A stretch of DNA of 64,000 nt from Streptomyces olindensis (GCA_000696115.1 JJOH01000009.1:1-64000), one strand, 5' to 3'. Positions 53,956 through 63,642 are shown, counted from the first letter of the stretch. Translations and numbers: made by a program. Notes: generated from the sequence alone by a model not told the origin.

Positions 53956-55539
53956 GTGAACATACGCAACCAGTGGCCGGTCCTGCCGATCGTGGCGGGA
54001 CTCGCCTCCGGCCTGCTCACCGGCTGTGGCACGGAGACCGGAGACTCCGCGGGGGAGGGCTCCAACGTGGTGGTGGGGATGTCCGACGACGTCCTGGCCA
54101 CGGACCCCGCCTCCGGCTACGACCCCGGCTCCTGGCTGTTGTTCAACAACGTCTTCCAGTCGCTGCTCAGCTTCCCCAAGGGCGCCACGGAACCGCAGCC
54201 CGAGGCCGCCGAGAGCTGCGCCTTCACGGACACACAGAGCTCCGTCTACCGGTGCACGCTGAAGGACGGCCTGAAGTTCAGCAACGGTGACGAACTCACC
54301 TCCGAGGACGTCAAGTTCTCCTTCGACCGGATGCTGAAGATCAACGACCCCGACGGGCCCGCGATCATGTTCCCCACGCTGGACGAGGTCGAGACGCCCG
54401 ACGAGTCGACGGTCGTCTTCCACCTCAACACCTCCGACGCGACCTTCCCGAGCAAGATCGCCTCCGGCGCCGGCTCCATCGTCAACCACAACGAGTACGA
54501 CGCGGACAAGCTGCGCACGGACCGGCAGGCTGTCGGTTCCGGCCCCTACAAGCTCGACTCGTTCGACGACGACCAGGCCGTCTTCTCCGTCAACGAGAAC
54601 TACAAGGGCACCGCCAAGGTGAACAACTCCGGCGTGACGCTGAAGTTCTTCGACGGCGACCAGACCGCCCTGAAGCAGGCGATCCAGAACAAGGAGATCG
54701 ACGTCGCCTACCGCGGCCTCACCGCAAGTGACATCGCGGACACCGAGAAGGCCGACAACGGCTCCGGTGTCGAAGTCGTCGAGGGCAGCAGCGCCGAGGT
54801 CCAGCACCTGGTGTTCAACATGGACGATCCGGTCGCCGGAAAGCTGGGCGTACGCAAGGCCATCGCCCATCTGCTGGACCGCGAGGCCCTCATCAGGGAT
54901 GTCTACCAGGGCACCGCGACTCCGCTGTACTCGATCATCCCGGCCGGTATCGCGGGCCACAACACGGCCTTCTTCGACACCTACGGCGCCCGCCCGTCCA
55001 AGTCCAAGGCCGAGGCCGCGCTGCGCGCCGACGGCATCAACGGCAAGGTGAAGCTGACCCTCTGGTCGACGCCGTCCCGCTACGGCCCCGCCACCGACCA
55101 GGAGCTGAACGCCATCGCCGGCCAGCTCAACGCCAGCGGCCTGTTCGACGCCGACGTCAAGTCCGTCCCCTTCGGCCAGTACGAGAAGGACATCGCGGCC
55201 GGCAAGTACGGCGTCTACGTGAAGGGCTGGGTGCCCGACTACCCGGACGCCGACAACTTCACGGCCCCCTTCTTCGGCAAGGGCAACGTGCTGAACAACA
55301 ACTACGACAACAGCACCATCACCGGCTCGCTCATCCCGCGCACCGCGGCCCTGACCAACCGGGCCGCCACCGACAAGGAGTTCGGGGAGCTGCAGGACAT
55401 CGTCGCCGATGAACTGCCCGTCCTGCCGGTGTGGCAGGCCAAGCAGTACGCGGTCGTCCGCGACGGCGTCTACGGCCTGGAGTACTGCCTCGACGCGTCG
55501 ACCGTGTTCCGCTTCTGGGAGTTGAGCAAGGACGCCTGA
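53956..55539 (+). CDS. Family-5 solute-binding lipoprotein, copy 2
   Basis: A 527-aa lipoprotein parallel to the preceding gene. The lipobox is LLTGC (lipid on Cys24), and the SBP_bac_5 core has CTLKDGLKFSNGDELTSEDVKFSFDRM and VKGWVPDYPDADNFTAPF. GTG at 53956 has AAGG seven bases upstream. Clear similarity to copy 1 in order and motifs indicates tandem duplication with divergence, probably toward a different peptide or amine ligand. A 21-bp perfect hairpin follows. Confidence 0.9.
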   Translation: MNIRNQWPVLPIVAGLASGLLTGCGTETGDSAGEGSNVVVGMSDDVLATDPASGYDPGSWLLFNNVFQSLLSFPKGATEPQPEAAESCAFTDTQSSVYRCTLKDGLKFSNGDELTSEDVKFSFDRMLKINDPDGPAIMFPTLDEVETPDESTVVFHLNTSDATFPSKIASGAGSIVNHNEYDADKLRTDRQAVGSGPYKLDSFDDDQAVFSVNENYKGTAKVNNSGVTLKFFDGDQTALKQAIQNKEIDVAYRGLTASDIADTEKADNGSGVEVVEGSSAEVQHLVFNMDDPVAGKLGVRKAIAHLLDREALIRDVYQGTATPLYSIIPAGIAGHNTAFFDTYGARPSKSKAEAALRADGINGKVKLTLWSTPSRYGPATDQELNAIAGQLNASGLFDADVKSVPFGQYEKDIAAGKYGVYVKGWVPDYPDADNFTAPFFGKGNVLNNNYDNSTITGSLIPRTAALTNRAATDKEFGELQDIVADELPVLPVWQAKQYAVVRDGVYGLEYCLDASTVFRFWELSKDA

Positions 55540-55547
55540 CGCCCGCC

Positions 55548-55592
55548 TGTGAAGAGGCCGCCCCCTGCTCGGCAGGGGGCGGCCTCTTCACA
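55548..55592. terminator. 21-bp perfect hairpin, bidirectional terminator
   Basis: TGTGAAGAGGCCGCCCCCTGC pairs exactly with the arm at 55572-55592 around a 3-base loop, between convergent genes (stops at 55539 and 55611). Confidence 0.9.
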
Positions 55593-55610
55593 TGTACGGG
55601 GGGGGGAGGG

Positions 55611-56282
55611 CTACTGCGCGCCGGGGCGCACCAGCCCGCTCTCGTAGGCGTACACCGCGGCCTGCACGCGGTCGCGCAGGCCCAGCTTGGTGAGCACGTG
55701 CCCGACGTGCGTCTTGACGGTGGTCTCGCTGACGAACAGGTCGGCGGCGATCTCCGCGTTGGACAGCCCGCGCGCCACCAGCTTCAGCACCTCGACCTCA
55801 CGGTCGGTGAGCGTGTGCAGCGTGTCCGGCACGGGCTCGTCGCCCGAGGGCAGATGCGTGGCGTACTTGTCGAGCAGCCGGCGCGTGATGCTGGGCGCGA
55901 GCATCGCCTCGCCCGCGGCCACGACCCGGATCGCCTGCACCAGCTCGTTGGCGGGCGCGTCCTTCAGCAGGAAGCCGCTGGCCCCCGCGCGCAGCGCCTC
56001 CACCACGTACTCGTCGAGGTCGAAGGTGGTCAGCACCAGCACCTTCGCCGGGCCGTCCCGCCCGGGGCCGGTGATCTGCCGGGTCGCCTCCACACCGTCC
56101 ATCCGCGGCATGCGGATGTCCATCAGGACCACGTCGGGCTGCAGGGCCCGCACCTGGTCGAGCGCCTGGAGGCCGTCTCCGGCCTCGCCGACGACCGCGA
56201 GGTCCTGCTCGGCCTCCAGGATCATCCGGAAGCCCGTACGGAGCAGCGGCTGGTCGTCGACCAGTAGGACGCGGATGGCCAC
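55611..56282 (-). CDS. NarL/LuxR-family response regulator, orphan
   Basis: A 223-aa two-domain response regulator. The receiver has the acid pocket D9-D10, phosphoacceptor D55 in VVLMDIRMPRMDG, the Thr in LVLTTFD and Lys in FLLKD. The C-terminal LuxR helix-turn-helix reads LTDREVEVLKLVARGLSNAEIAADLFVSETTVKTHV. GTG at 56282. No histidine kinase gene is adjacent, so its partner is elsewhere. The regulated genes are unknown. Confidence 0.92.
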   Translation of the reverse strand: MAIRVLLVDDQPLLRTGFRMILEAEQDLAVVGEAGDGLQALDQVRALQPDVVLMDIRMPRMDGVEATRQITGPGRDGPAKVLVLTTFDLDEYVVEALRAGASGFLLKDAPANELVQAIRVVAAGEAMLAPSITRRLLDKYATHLPSGDEPVPDTLHTLTDREVEVLKLVARGLSNAEIAADLFVSETTVKTHVGHVLTKLGLRDRVQAAVYAYESGLVRPGAQ

Positions 56283-56346
56283 GTAAGTCTCCTTCGCTAG
56301 TCCGGCCCCATTCTGCCCTGCGCGGGCCCGCCGGACTCAGCCGCCC

Positions 56347-57336
56347 TCACCGGTCGGTCACCTTCAGCGGCAGCGGATACGGCGGGGGAGTGCCGCCGAA
56401 CTCCGGGCAGTGGGCCTGGTGGTCGCACCAGCCGCACAGCTTCGTGGGGCGCGGCCGCCAGTCGCCCGTCTCCGTCGCCAGCCGGATCGCCTCCCACAGC
56501 GCCAGCAGCTTGCGCTCGACCCGCTCCAGGTCGGCGAGGACCGGATCGTACGTCAACACCTCACCACTGCCGAGATAGACCAGCTGGAGCCGGCGCGGCA
56601 CCACGTTCTTCAGCCGCCAGACGACCAGGGCGTAGAACTTCATCTGGAACAGGGCGCCCTCGGAGTACTCGGGCCTGGGCGCCTTCCCCGTCTTGTAGTC
56701 GACGATCCGGACCTCGCCCGTGGGAGCCACGTCGACCCGGTCGATGATCCCGCGCAGCCGCAGCCCGGACTCCAACTCGGCCTCGACGAACAGCTCCCGC
56801 TCGGCCGGCTCCAGCCGGCTGGGGTCCTCCAGGGTGAACCAGCGCTCGACGAGCCGCTCCGCCTCGCCCAGCCAGCGCGCCAGCCGCTCGCCCTCGGGGT
56901 CGTCGGCGAACAGCTCCACGACCTCCGGCCGCGTCTCGCGCAGCCGGTCCCACTGGCCCGGGATCAGCGACTTCGCCCGGGGCGCCGTGCGCTCGGCGGC
57001 CGGGGCGTCGAAGAGGCGCTCCAGGACCGCGTGGACCAGCGTGCCTCTCGTCGCCGCCTCGCTCGGCTTCTCCGGGAGCCGGTCGATGACCCGGAAGCGG
57101 TAGAGCAGCGGGCACTGCATGAAGTCACTGGCACGCGAGGGGGACAGCGAGGCGGGCGGTATGGCGGTGGACCCGGTCACCAAGTCGCTCACGGCGGCCG
57201 TCTCCGCCGCCGCCTCCGCCACTGCCTGGGCGGCCGTGTCCCCTGCCGTCGCCTCGGGCCCCGCCGTGACCGGCGGATCCACCGCCGCGGCAGGGCTGCT
57301 CTCGGGCTGCGCCGCGCCCTCGGTGCTCGTCTCCAT
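56347..57336 (-). CDS. RecB-family nuclease domain protein with Fe-S cluster
   Basis: A 329-aa single-domain nuclease of the PD-(D/E)XK RecB/Cas4-like family. The N-terminal 60 residues are Ala-rich and low complexity. Then come LSPSRASDFMQCPLLYRF with Cys75, the catalytic GIIDRVD and VRIVDYKTGKAP, and the C-terminal CGWCDHQAHC (Cys301, 304, 310). Cys75 plus the three late cysteines match the AddB/Cas4-type [4Fe-4S] arrangement. No helicase domain is fused. ATG at 57336 is chosen; 57348 is possible. The M. tuberculosis counterpart I recall is Rv2119. Confidence 0.85.
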   Translation of the reverse strand: METSTEGAAQPESSPAAAVDPPVTAGPEATAGDTAAQAVAEAAAETAAVSDLVTGSTAIPPASLSPSRASDFMQCPLLYRFRVIDRLPEKPSEAATRGTLVHAVLERLFDAPAAERTAPRAKSLIPGQWDRLRETRPEVVELFADDPEGERLARWLGEAERLVERWFTLEDPSRLEPAERELFVEAELESGLRLRGIIDRVDVAPTGEVRIVDYKTGKAPRPEYSEGALFQMKFYALVVWRLKNVVPRRLQLVYLGSGEVLTYDPVLADLERVERKLLALWEAIRLATETGDWRPRPTKLCGWCDHQAHCPEFGGTPPPYPLPLKVTDR

Positions 57337-57525
57337 GCCCCAGACCATACGGCCCGCCACTGACAGTGACCCAGGCGCGTTCCGTGGGGGAAAGCCGGGA
57401 GGGGAGGTCGACGTACGGGAAACACAGGGGTGCCGGGGCGGAACGCACCTCGGCGGACGCATACCATCGACTCGAGACCCTCCCGTCCGGCAGGCGCGGG
57501 AGACGCTTCGAACGAGGGGACACCG

Positions 57526-59379
57526 GTGGACGAGAGCGGCGGGCACGGGCAGCCGCGGTCCGGCAACGACGAGTCGGCCGAGCGCCACGCAGGGCCTCCG
57601 GCCCGGGCCGCCGACCCGACCCCCGCCGACGAACGCCCCACGGAGGAACGGCGCTTCGCCCCCCAACAGCGGGACGACGCCCCGCCGACGGACACGCCGG
57701 CGACCCGCCCTGCCGGGGTCGAGGGGCCTGTCGGGGACGAGGGCCCTGCCACGGCTCCGGCCCGCGACGAGGCCGACGGGAGCCGCATGCCAGGTGGCGA
57801 CGGATCCACCGGCTCCGCCTCGGACGGCCCTGCCGCGGCCCCCGCCCGCGGTGCGGCCGACGGGAGCCGTACGCCTGAGGGCGACGGACGCCCCGGCTCC
57901 GCCTCCGGCGCTCCCTCCACGACCCCTGCCCATGGGACGGGCGACGCGCGTTCCGAGGGTGACGCGCACCCGGACCGGGCCTACGCCGGCGATCCTCACA
58001 CCGCACCCACGAGCGGCCGGCCCGAGGCGGACCCCCGTCCCACCGCCACCCCCGCCGCCGACCGGCCCGACGCGGAGCCCCGTCGCGCGGCCCCCACGTC
58101 AGCCCCCGGCGCCTCAGACCACCACCCCGAACCCCCGGCCCCGGCCCCGGCCGCCCACACCCCCACCCCGGGCCACCGCCCCCTCGCGCACTCCGCCGAC
58201 GGCAAGGGCCCCGCTCCGCAGCGGCCCGAGCCCCGGGGCGGGCTGCTCATGGGGCGGCCGTTCGGGGTGCCCGTGTACGTCGCGCCGAGCTGGTTCCTGG
58301 TGGCCGCCCTGATCACCTGGGTGTTCGGTGGCCAGCTGGAGCGCGTGCTGCCCGAGCTCGGCGCCGCCCGGTACCTGGTCTCGCTCTTCTTCGCCGTGGC
58401 CTTCTACGCCTCCGTGCTCGTCCACGAACTGGCCCACACGGTCGCCGCCCTCCGCTTCAAGCTCCCGGTCCGCCGCATCCAGCTCCAGTTCTTCGGCGGC
58501 GTCTCCGAGATCGAGAAGGAGGCCGAGACCCCCGGCCGCGAGTTCGTGCTCGCCTTCGTCGGACCGCTGCTCTCCCTCGTCCTGGCCGGCGTCTTCTACG
58601 CCGCCGTACAGGCCGTGGAACCCGGCACCGTCCCCGGCGTCCTGCTCGCCGGCCTGATGATCTCCAACCTCATCGTGGCCGCGTTCAACCTCCTGCCCGG
58701 ACTGCCCCTGGACGGCGGCCGCATGCTCCGCGCCGTCGTCTGGAAGCTCACCGGCAAGCCGATGAGCGGCACCATCGCCGCCGCCTGGGTCGGCCGCGCC
58801 CTCGCCGTCTCCGTCCTGATCGGCCTGCCCCTGCTCACCCAGTCCGGCGCCCTCGGCTCCGACGCCGTCGACAACGTCGGCATGGACACCGTCCTGGACG
58901 CCCTGCTCGCCGCCATCCTCGCCGCGATCATCTGGACCGGCGCCGGCAACAGCCTGCGCATGGCCCGTCTGCGCGAGCACCTCCCCGAACTGCGCGCCCG
59001 CACGCTGACCCGCCGCGCGGTCCCCGTCGAGACCGACACCCCCCTCTCCGAGGCCCTGCGCCGGGCCAACGCCGCCGGAGCCCGCGCCCTGGTCGTCGTC
59101 GACGCCGACGGCAAACCCCTCTCCCTCGTCCGCGAGGCCGCCATCGTCGGCGTCCCGGAGCACCGCCGCCCCTGGGTCGCGGTCAGCGGCCTCGCGCAGG
59201 AGCTCACCGACGGCATGCGCGTCTCGGCGGAGCTGTCCGGCGAGGAACTCCTCGACGCCCTGCGCGCCACCCCGGCCACCGAGTACCTGGTCGTGGAGGA
59301 GACCGGCGAGATCTACGGCGTCCTGTCGGCGGCCGACGTGGAGCGCGCCTTCGTCAAGGCGATGGCCAGGCCGTCCTAG
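57526..59379 (+). CDS. Site-2 protease (M50) with CBS-like domains and a long repeat-rich N-terminus
   Basis: A 617-aa membrane metalloprotease. Residues 1-245 are Pro/Ala/Gly/Asp-rich and include two near-identical 28-residue units (73-100, 101-128) and a third decayed one. The catalytic part has VLVHELAH (His300, Glu301, His304) and NLLPGLPLDGGRML, typical of SpoIVFB-like S2P proteases, followed by two CBS-like segments toward the C-terminus. GTG at 57526 has GAGGGGA upstream. A start at MGRPFGVPVYVAPSW (about residue 241) would give a standard-length protease. Targets (anti-sigma factors or similar) are unknown. Confidence 0.85.
   Translation: MDESGGHGQPRSGNDESAERHAGPPARAADPTPADERPTEERRFAPQQRDDAPPTDTPATRPAGVEGPVGDEGPATAPARDEADGSRMPGGDGSTGSASDGPAAAPARGAADGSRTPEGDGRPGSASGAPSTTPAHGTGDARSEGDAHPDRAYAGDPHTAPTSGRPEADPRPTATPAADRPDAEPRRAAPTSAPGASDHHPEPPAPAPAAHTPTPGHRPLAHSADGKGPAPQRPEPRGGLLMGRPFGVPVYVAPSWFLVAALITWVFGGQLERVLPELGAARYLVSLFFAVAFYASVLVHELAHTVAALRFKLPVRRIQLQFFGGVSEIEKEAETPGREFVLAFVGPLLSLVLAGVFYAAVQAVEPGTVPGVLLAGLMISNLIVAAFNLLPGLPLDGGRMLRAVVWKLTGKPMSGTIAAAWVGRALAVSVLIGLPLLTQSGALGSDAVDNVGMDTVLDALLAAILAAIIWTGAGNSLRMARLREHLPELRARTLTRRAVPVETDTPLSEALRRANAAGARALVVVDADGKPLSLVREAAIVGVPEHRRPWVAVSGLAQELTDGMRVSAELSGEELLDALRATPATEYLVVEETGEIYGVLSAADVERAFVKAMARPS
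57742..57993 (+). repeat. 84-base tandem repeats in the protease gene
   Basis: Units at 57742-57825 and 57826-57909 encode GPATAPAR...DGSRMPGGDG and GPAAAPAR...DGSRTPEGDG; the third (57910-57993) is more diverged. Each unit is exactly 28 codons. Confidence 0.7.
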
Positions 59380-59453
59380 CGGCCTTTCCAGCGGTGGTCC
59401 TGGTGGCCGTCCCGGTGGTCGGCGGCCCTCTCCGGTGCCGGTAGGCTGGTCAC

Positions 59454-60356
59454 ATGTCCGAACCGACCGGTGCCGCCCGCAGGCGCGGGCCCTTCAAGGT
59501 CGGGGACCAGGTACAGCTGACCGACCCCAAGGGCCGCCACTACACGTTCACGCTCGAGGCCGGGAAGAACTTCCACACCCACAAGGGTTCCTTCCCGCAC
59601 GACGAACTGATCGGCGCTCCCGAGGGCAGCGTTGTCCGCACCACGGGGAACGTCGCCTACCTCGCGCTGCGCCCCCTGCTCCCCGACTACGTCCTGTCCA
59701 TGCCCCGCGGGGCAGCCGTCGTGTATCCGAAGGACGCGGGGCAGATCCTCGCCTTCGCCGACATCTTCCCCGGCGCGCGCGTCGTGGAGGCCGGCGTCGG
59801 CTCCGGCTCGCTCAGCAGCTTCCTGCTGCGCGCCATCGGCGACCAGGGCATGCTGCACAGCTACGAGCGCCGCGCCGACTTCGCCGAGATCGCCCAGGCG
59901 AACGTCGAGCGCTACTTCGGCGGACCGCACCCCGCCTGGCAGCTCACCGTCGGCGACCTCCAGGACAACCTGTCCGACACCGACGTCGACCGCGTCATCC
60001 TCGACATGCTCGCCCCCTGGGAGTGCCTGGAGGCCGTCTCCAAGGCGCTCGTCCCCGGCGGCATCCTCTGCTGCTACGTCGCGACCACCACCCAGCTCGC
60101 CCGGACCGTCGAGTCCATCCGCGAGATCGGCTGCTTCAACGAGCCGACCTCCTGGGAGACGATGATCCGCAACTGGCACATCGAGGGCCTGGCCGTCCGC
60201 CCGGACCACCGGATGATCGGCCACACCGGCTTCCTGCTCACCGCCCGCCGCCTCGCGGACGGCGTCGAGCCGCCCATGCGCCGCCGCCGCCCCGCCAAGG
60301 GTGCCTACGGCGAGGACTACGCAGGACCCAACGCCGACGGTGGCACCGCCCGCTGA
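59454..60356 (+). CDS. trmI: tRNA (adenine-58-N1)-methyltransferase TrmI
   Basis: A 300-aa class I SAM methyltransferase that makes m1A58 in the T-loop of tRNA. The N-terminal beta domain (GRHYTFTLEAGKNFHTHKG) precedes the SAM site VVEAGVGSGSLSSFLL at about 109-124 and the catalytic-region Asp in LDMLAPWE (about 182). The C-terminus is basic. ATG at 59454. The order protease-trmI upstream of arc follows that of other actinobacteria. A long hairpin terminator follows. Confidence 0.94.
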   Translation: MSEPTGAARRRGPFKVGDQVQLTDPKGRHYTFTLEAGKNFHTHKGSFPHDELIGAPEGSVVRTTGNVAYLALRPLLPDYVLSMPRGAAVVYPKDAGQILAFADIFPGARVVEAGVGSGSLSSFLLRAIGDQGMLHSYERRADFAEIAQANVERYFGGPHPAWQLTVGDLQDNLSDTDVDRVILDMLAPWECLEAVSKALVPGGILCCYVATTTQLARTVESIREIGCFNEPTSWETMIRNWHIEGLAVRPDHRMIGHTGFLLTARRLADGVEPPMRRRRPAKGAYGEDYAGPNADGGTAR

Positions 60357-60677
60357 GACGGCCCGTCACCGCACACAACGCACGGGCGCCGTGGCGCAGT
60401 TCCCGGACACCGCACCGGAACTGCGCCACGGCGCCTTCTCGTTGCCGCCCGGGGGGAAACCGCGCGCGACACCGTTGACCTGCTCCGAGACGATCGGCAG
60501 CCGCCTCGCCCGCCGCAGGAGGCCCGTGCCGGCCCGGGCTTGCTGACACAGCGGCAGGAACCGTAACCCCTCTGACTTCCCCGGCACGGGACGCGCACAC
60601 CCCGCCGTTCCCTCGCGGTGTGACGTGTGGCACCATCTTGGCCACCCCACCGGCACAGCCCTCAGGAGACACTCCTA
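60357..60677. other. Intergenic region after trmI
   Basis: This 321-base gap starts with the trmI terminator (60385-60435) and then holds an unremarkable GC-rich leader. A GTTGACC hexamer near 60475 could be a -35 element for the secreted-protein gene, but no clear -10 is seen. Confidence 0.4.
60385..60435 (+). terminator. 19-bp perfect hairpin terminator after trmI
   Basis: GGCGCCGTGGCGCAGTTCC pairs exactly with the arm at 60417-60435 around a 13-base loop, followed by TTCTCGTT. Confidence 0.85.
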
Positions 60678-61256
60678 GTGCAGCCTTCCGCCGTCCCGGA
60701 GCTCGCCCACACCCACACCCGCCCCATCCACTGGCTGGCCACCGCCACGGCCGTGGCCGGCGTGGTGGCCCTCTCCTCGGTCCTCCAGCCCGGCGCCGCG
60801 ACGGCCGCTCCGCCGTCCGCCCCCGAGACCAGAAGCGCTCCGGCGAACATGGCCGCACCCGATCCGGCCGCGGTGGACTTCCCGATCGAGTGCGGCCCGG
60901 TGAAGGCCGTGGTGAAGAAGAAGGCCTCCGGCGATCTCGACGGCGACGGCGCACCCGAGACGGTGGCCGTGGTCCGCTGTGACTCCCCGATGGGCACGCC
61001 GCCGGACGGCGTGTACGTCCTCACCCGGGACGGCGACGGCGGCAAGCCGCGGGTGGTGGCCACGCTCCTCGACCCCGAGGACGGCACCACCGTCGCGGAC
61101 TTCGCCGTGCGCGACGGGGCCGTCACGGCCACGCTCCTCGGCTACTCGTCGGCCGACGTGCCGCGTTGCTGCCCCGACGTGCGGAGCGACGTGAAATGGC
61201 GTTGGCAGAACGGCGCGTTCGTCCGCTCGACGCCGGCAGGTGCCCGCAGCGTGTGA
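60678..61256 (+). CDS. Secreted hypothetical protein with EF-hand-like DGDG motif
   Basis: A 192-aa exported protein from GTG at 60678 (CAGGAGAC eight bases upstream). A signal peptide covers about residues 1-46 (hydrophobic WLATATAVAGVVALSSVLQ, then AATAA). The mature part has DLDGDGAPETVAVVRC, a calcium-binding VCBS/FG-GAP-type repeat, and paired cysteines near CDSP and CCPD that may form disulfides. I do not recognise a specific family. Probably wall-associated or extracellular. Confidence 0.7.
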   Translation: MQPSAVPELAHTHTRPIHWLATATAVAGVVALSSVLQPGAATAAPPSAPETRSAPANMAAPDPAAVDFPIECGPVKAVVKKKASGDLDGDGAPETVAVVRCDSPMGTPPDGVYVLTRDGDGGKPRVVATLLDPEDGTTVADFAVRDGAVTATLLGYSSADVPRCCPDVRSDVKWRWQNGAFVRSTPAGARSV

Positions 61257-61315
61257 GGCGCGTGCGCCAGCGCGTGTGAGATATCAGACAGTAGTGACAG
61301 TGCGTAGAGAAGTAG

Positions 61316-61621
61316 TCACTCTGCGTCCGGTCCGTAGACCTCTGTCCTGTCCGAAACTCGACGTACGTGAATGCACTCGCCCGGACACTCCTTCGCGGAG
61401 TCGATCACGTCCGTGAGAAGCGGCAGCGGTACGGGCGTTGTCGCGCCCTTGTCCTGGAGCAACTCGTCGTCGGTGCTCTTCACATAGGCCAGCCCGTCGA
61501 TGTCCAGCTCGAACACCTCCGGCGCGTACTGGGCGCAGATGCCGTCGCCGGTACACAGGTCCTGGTCGATCCAGACCTCCAGAGCCTCGCCGTCGACGCC
61601 GGCCTCCTGCTGCACGCTCAT
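61316..61621 (-). CDS. Ferredoxin, probable [3Fe-4S] type
   Basis: A 101-aa electron carrier. Cluster ligands are C23 and C29 in CTGDGIC (the middle cysteine of a 4Fe site is absent) and C79 in ECPGEC, which matches [3Fe-4S] ferredoxins of actinobacteria, often partners of cytochrome P450s. C83 sits where an alanine is usual. No P450 gene is nearby. It is transcribed divergently from arc with a 245-base gap. Confidence 0.88.
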   Translation of the reverse strand: MSVQQEAGVDGEALEVWIDQDLCTGDGICAQYAPEVFELDIDGLAYVKSTDDELLQDKGATTPVPLPLLTDVIDSAKECPGECIHVRRVSDRTEVYGPDAE

Positions 61622-61866
61622 CTCTCCTGCCGTTTCTCCGCCGGGCCGTATCGGGAATCCGGCCAGCTCTGACGGGTGTTGAACGCTTCGACCCTACCTC
61701 CGCCTGGGTTCCAATCAGGTTCGGTGGGTATTCCCCTGGCGTGAGGGAGAGCGCAAGGGTGAAGATCGGACACACCCCGACCGTCTTTGTGATCTAGGGG
61801 TTTCAATCGACACCCGCCCAGGTAGGGTCTGGAAGCGTCCAGCTCCCCTTGGAGGAGGTGAGGACC

Positions 61867-63633
61867 GTGGCAGCCCACGACGACGACATGAACCGCGGCA
61901 TCCGCCCGGGACGCGGGTCCGACGACCCGGCCGGGCAGATCGCCTACCTTGAGCAGGAGATCGCCGTCCTGCGACGCAAGCTCGCCGACTCTCCGCGACA
62001 CACGAGGATTCTCGAAGAGCGGATCGTCGAGCTGCAGACCAATCTGGCCGGCGTGTCCGCGCAGAACGAGCGACTCGCCAACACGCTCCGTGAGGCCCGT
62101 GACCAGATCGTGGCCCTCAAGGAGGAGGTCGACCGGCTCGCGCAGCCGCCGGCCGGCTTCGGCGTCTTCCTGACGGCGAACGAGGACGGCACCGCCGACA
62201 TCTTCACCGGCGGCCGCAAGCTCAGGGTGAACGTCAGCCCCAGCGTCGAGCTCGAGGAGCTCAGGCGCGGCCAGGAAGTGATGCTCAACGAAGCGCTCAA
62301 CGTGGTCGAGGCCATGGAGTTCGAGCGTGTCGGTGACATCGTCACCCTCAAGGAGATCCTCGAGGACGGCGAGCGGGCCCTGGTGCTCGGGCACACCGAC
62401 GAGGAGCGGGTGGTACGGCTCGCCGAGCCGCTGCTGGACGTGAACATCCGGCCCGGCGACGCCCTGCTGCTCGAACCCCGTTCCGGCTACGTCTACGAGA
62501 TCGTTCCCAAGAGCGAGGTCGAGGAGCTCGTCCTCGAAGAGGTCCCCGACATCGGCTACGAGCAGATCGGTGGTCTCGGCGGCCAGATCGAGGCCATCCG
62601 CGACGCGGTCGAGCTCCCGTACCTGTACCCGGACCTGTTCAAGGAGCACGAACTGCGGCCGCCCAAGGGTGTGCTGCTGTACGGACCCCCTGGATGCGGT
62701 AAGACTCTGATCGCCAAGGCCGTGGCCAATTCACTGGCCAAGAAGGTCGCCGAGGTGACCGGCCAGGCCGCCGGCAAGAGCTTCTTCCTCAACATCAAGG
62801 GCCCCGAGCTGCTGAACAAGTACGTCGGTGAGACGGAGCGGCAGATCCGCCTCGTCTTCCAGCGGGCCCGTGAGAAGGCCAGCGAGGGCACCCCTGTCAT
62901 CGTCTTCTTCGACGAGATGGAGTCCCTCTTCCGCACCCGTGGCTCCGGTGTCAGCTCGGACGTGGAGAACACCATCGTCCCGCAGCTGCTCGCCGAGATC
63001 GACGGTGTGGAGGGCCTGCAGAACGTGGTCGTGATCGGCGCCTCCAACCGCGAGGACATGATCGACCCGGCCATCCTGCGGCCCGGCCGGCTGGACGTGA
63101 AGATCAAGATCGAGCGTCCGGACGCCGAGGCGGCCAAGGACATCTTCGGCAAGTACCTCACCGAGCGCCTCCCGCTGCACAGCGAGGACCTCGCCGAGCA
63201 CAGCGGCTCCAAGGCCGCGACGGTCCAGAGCATGATCCAGACGGCTGTCGAACAGATGTACGCCGAGTCCGAGGAGAACCGCTTCCTGGAGGTCACCTAC
63301 GCCAACGGCGACAAGGAAGTCCTCTACTTCAAGGACTTCAACTCCGGCGCCATGATCGAGAACATCGTGGGGCGGGCCAAGAAGATGGCGATCAAGGACT
63401 TCCTCGAGAAGAACCAGAAGGGCCTCCGCGTCTCCCACCTCCTCCAGGCCTGCGTGGACGAGTTCAAGGAGAACGAGGACCTGCCGAACACCACCAACCC
63501 GGACGACTGGGCCCGCATCTCCGGAAAGAAGGGCGAGCGGATCGTGTACATCCGTACGCTCATCACCGGAAAGCAGGGTGCGGACACCGGACGCTCCATC
63601 GACACGGTGGCGAACACCGGTCAGTACCTGTAA
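61867..63633 (+). CDS. arc: Proteasome-associated AAA ATPase Arc (Mpa)
   Basis: A 588-aa hexameric unfoldase that feeds pupylated proteins to the 20S proteasome. An N-terminal coiled coil (about residues 25-85, Pup-binding) precedes tandem OB domains (about 90-225) and the AAA module: Walker A GPPGCGKT at about 273, Walker [10 protein letters not shown] at about 346, and the arginine-finger region RPGRLD. The C-terminus GQYL keeps the penultimate Tyr needed to dock on and open the proteasome. GTG at 61867 gives the conserved start [11 protein letters not shown]. Confidence 0.96.
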   Translation: MAAHDDDMNRGIRPGRGSDDPAGQIAYLEQEIAVLRRKLADSPRHTRILEERIVELQTNLAGVSAQNERLANTLREARDQIVALKEEVDRLAQPPAGFGVFLTANEDGTADIFTGGRKLRVNVSPSVELEELRRGQEVMLNEALNVVEAMEFERVGDIVTLKEILEDGERALVLGHTDEERVVRLAEPLLDVNIRPGDALLLEPRSGYVYEIVPKSEVEELVLEEVPDIGYEQIGGLGGQIEAIRDAVELPYLYPDLFKEHELRPPKGVLLYGPPGCGKTLIAKAVANSLAKKVAEVTGQAAGKSFFLNIKGPELLNKYVGETERQIRLVFQRAREKASEGTPVIVFFDEMESLFRTRGSGVSSDVENTIVPQLLAEIDGVEGLQNVVVIGASNREDMIDPAILRPGRLDVKIKIERPDAEAAKDIFGKYLTERLPLHSEDLAEHSGSKAATVQSMIQTAVEQMYAESEENRFLEVTYANGDKEVLYFKDFNSGAMIENIVGRAKKMAIKDFLEKNQKGLRVSHLLQACVDEFKENEDLPNTTNPDDWARISGKKGERIVYIRTLITGKQGADTGRSIDTVANTGQYL

Positions 63634-63642
63634 AAGGCAGGG

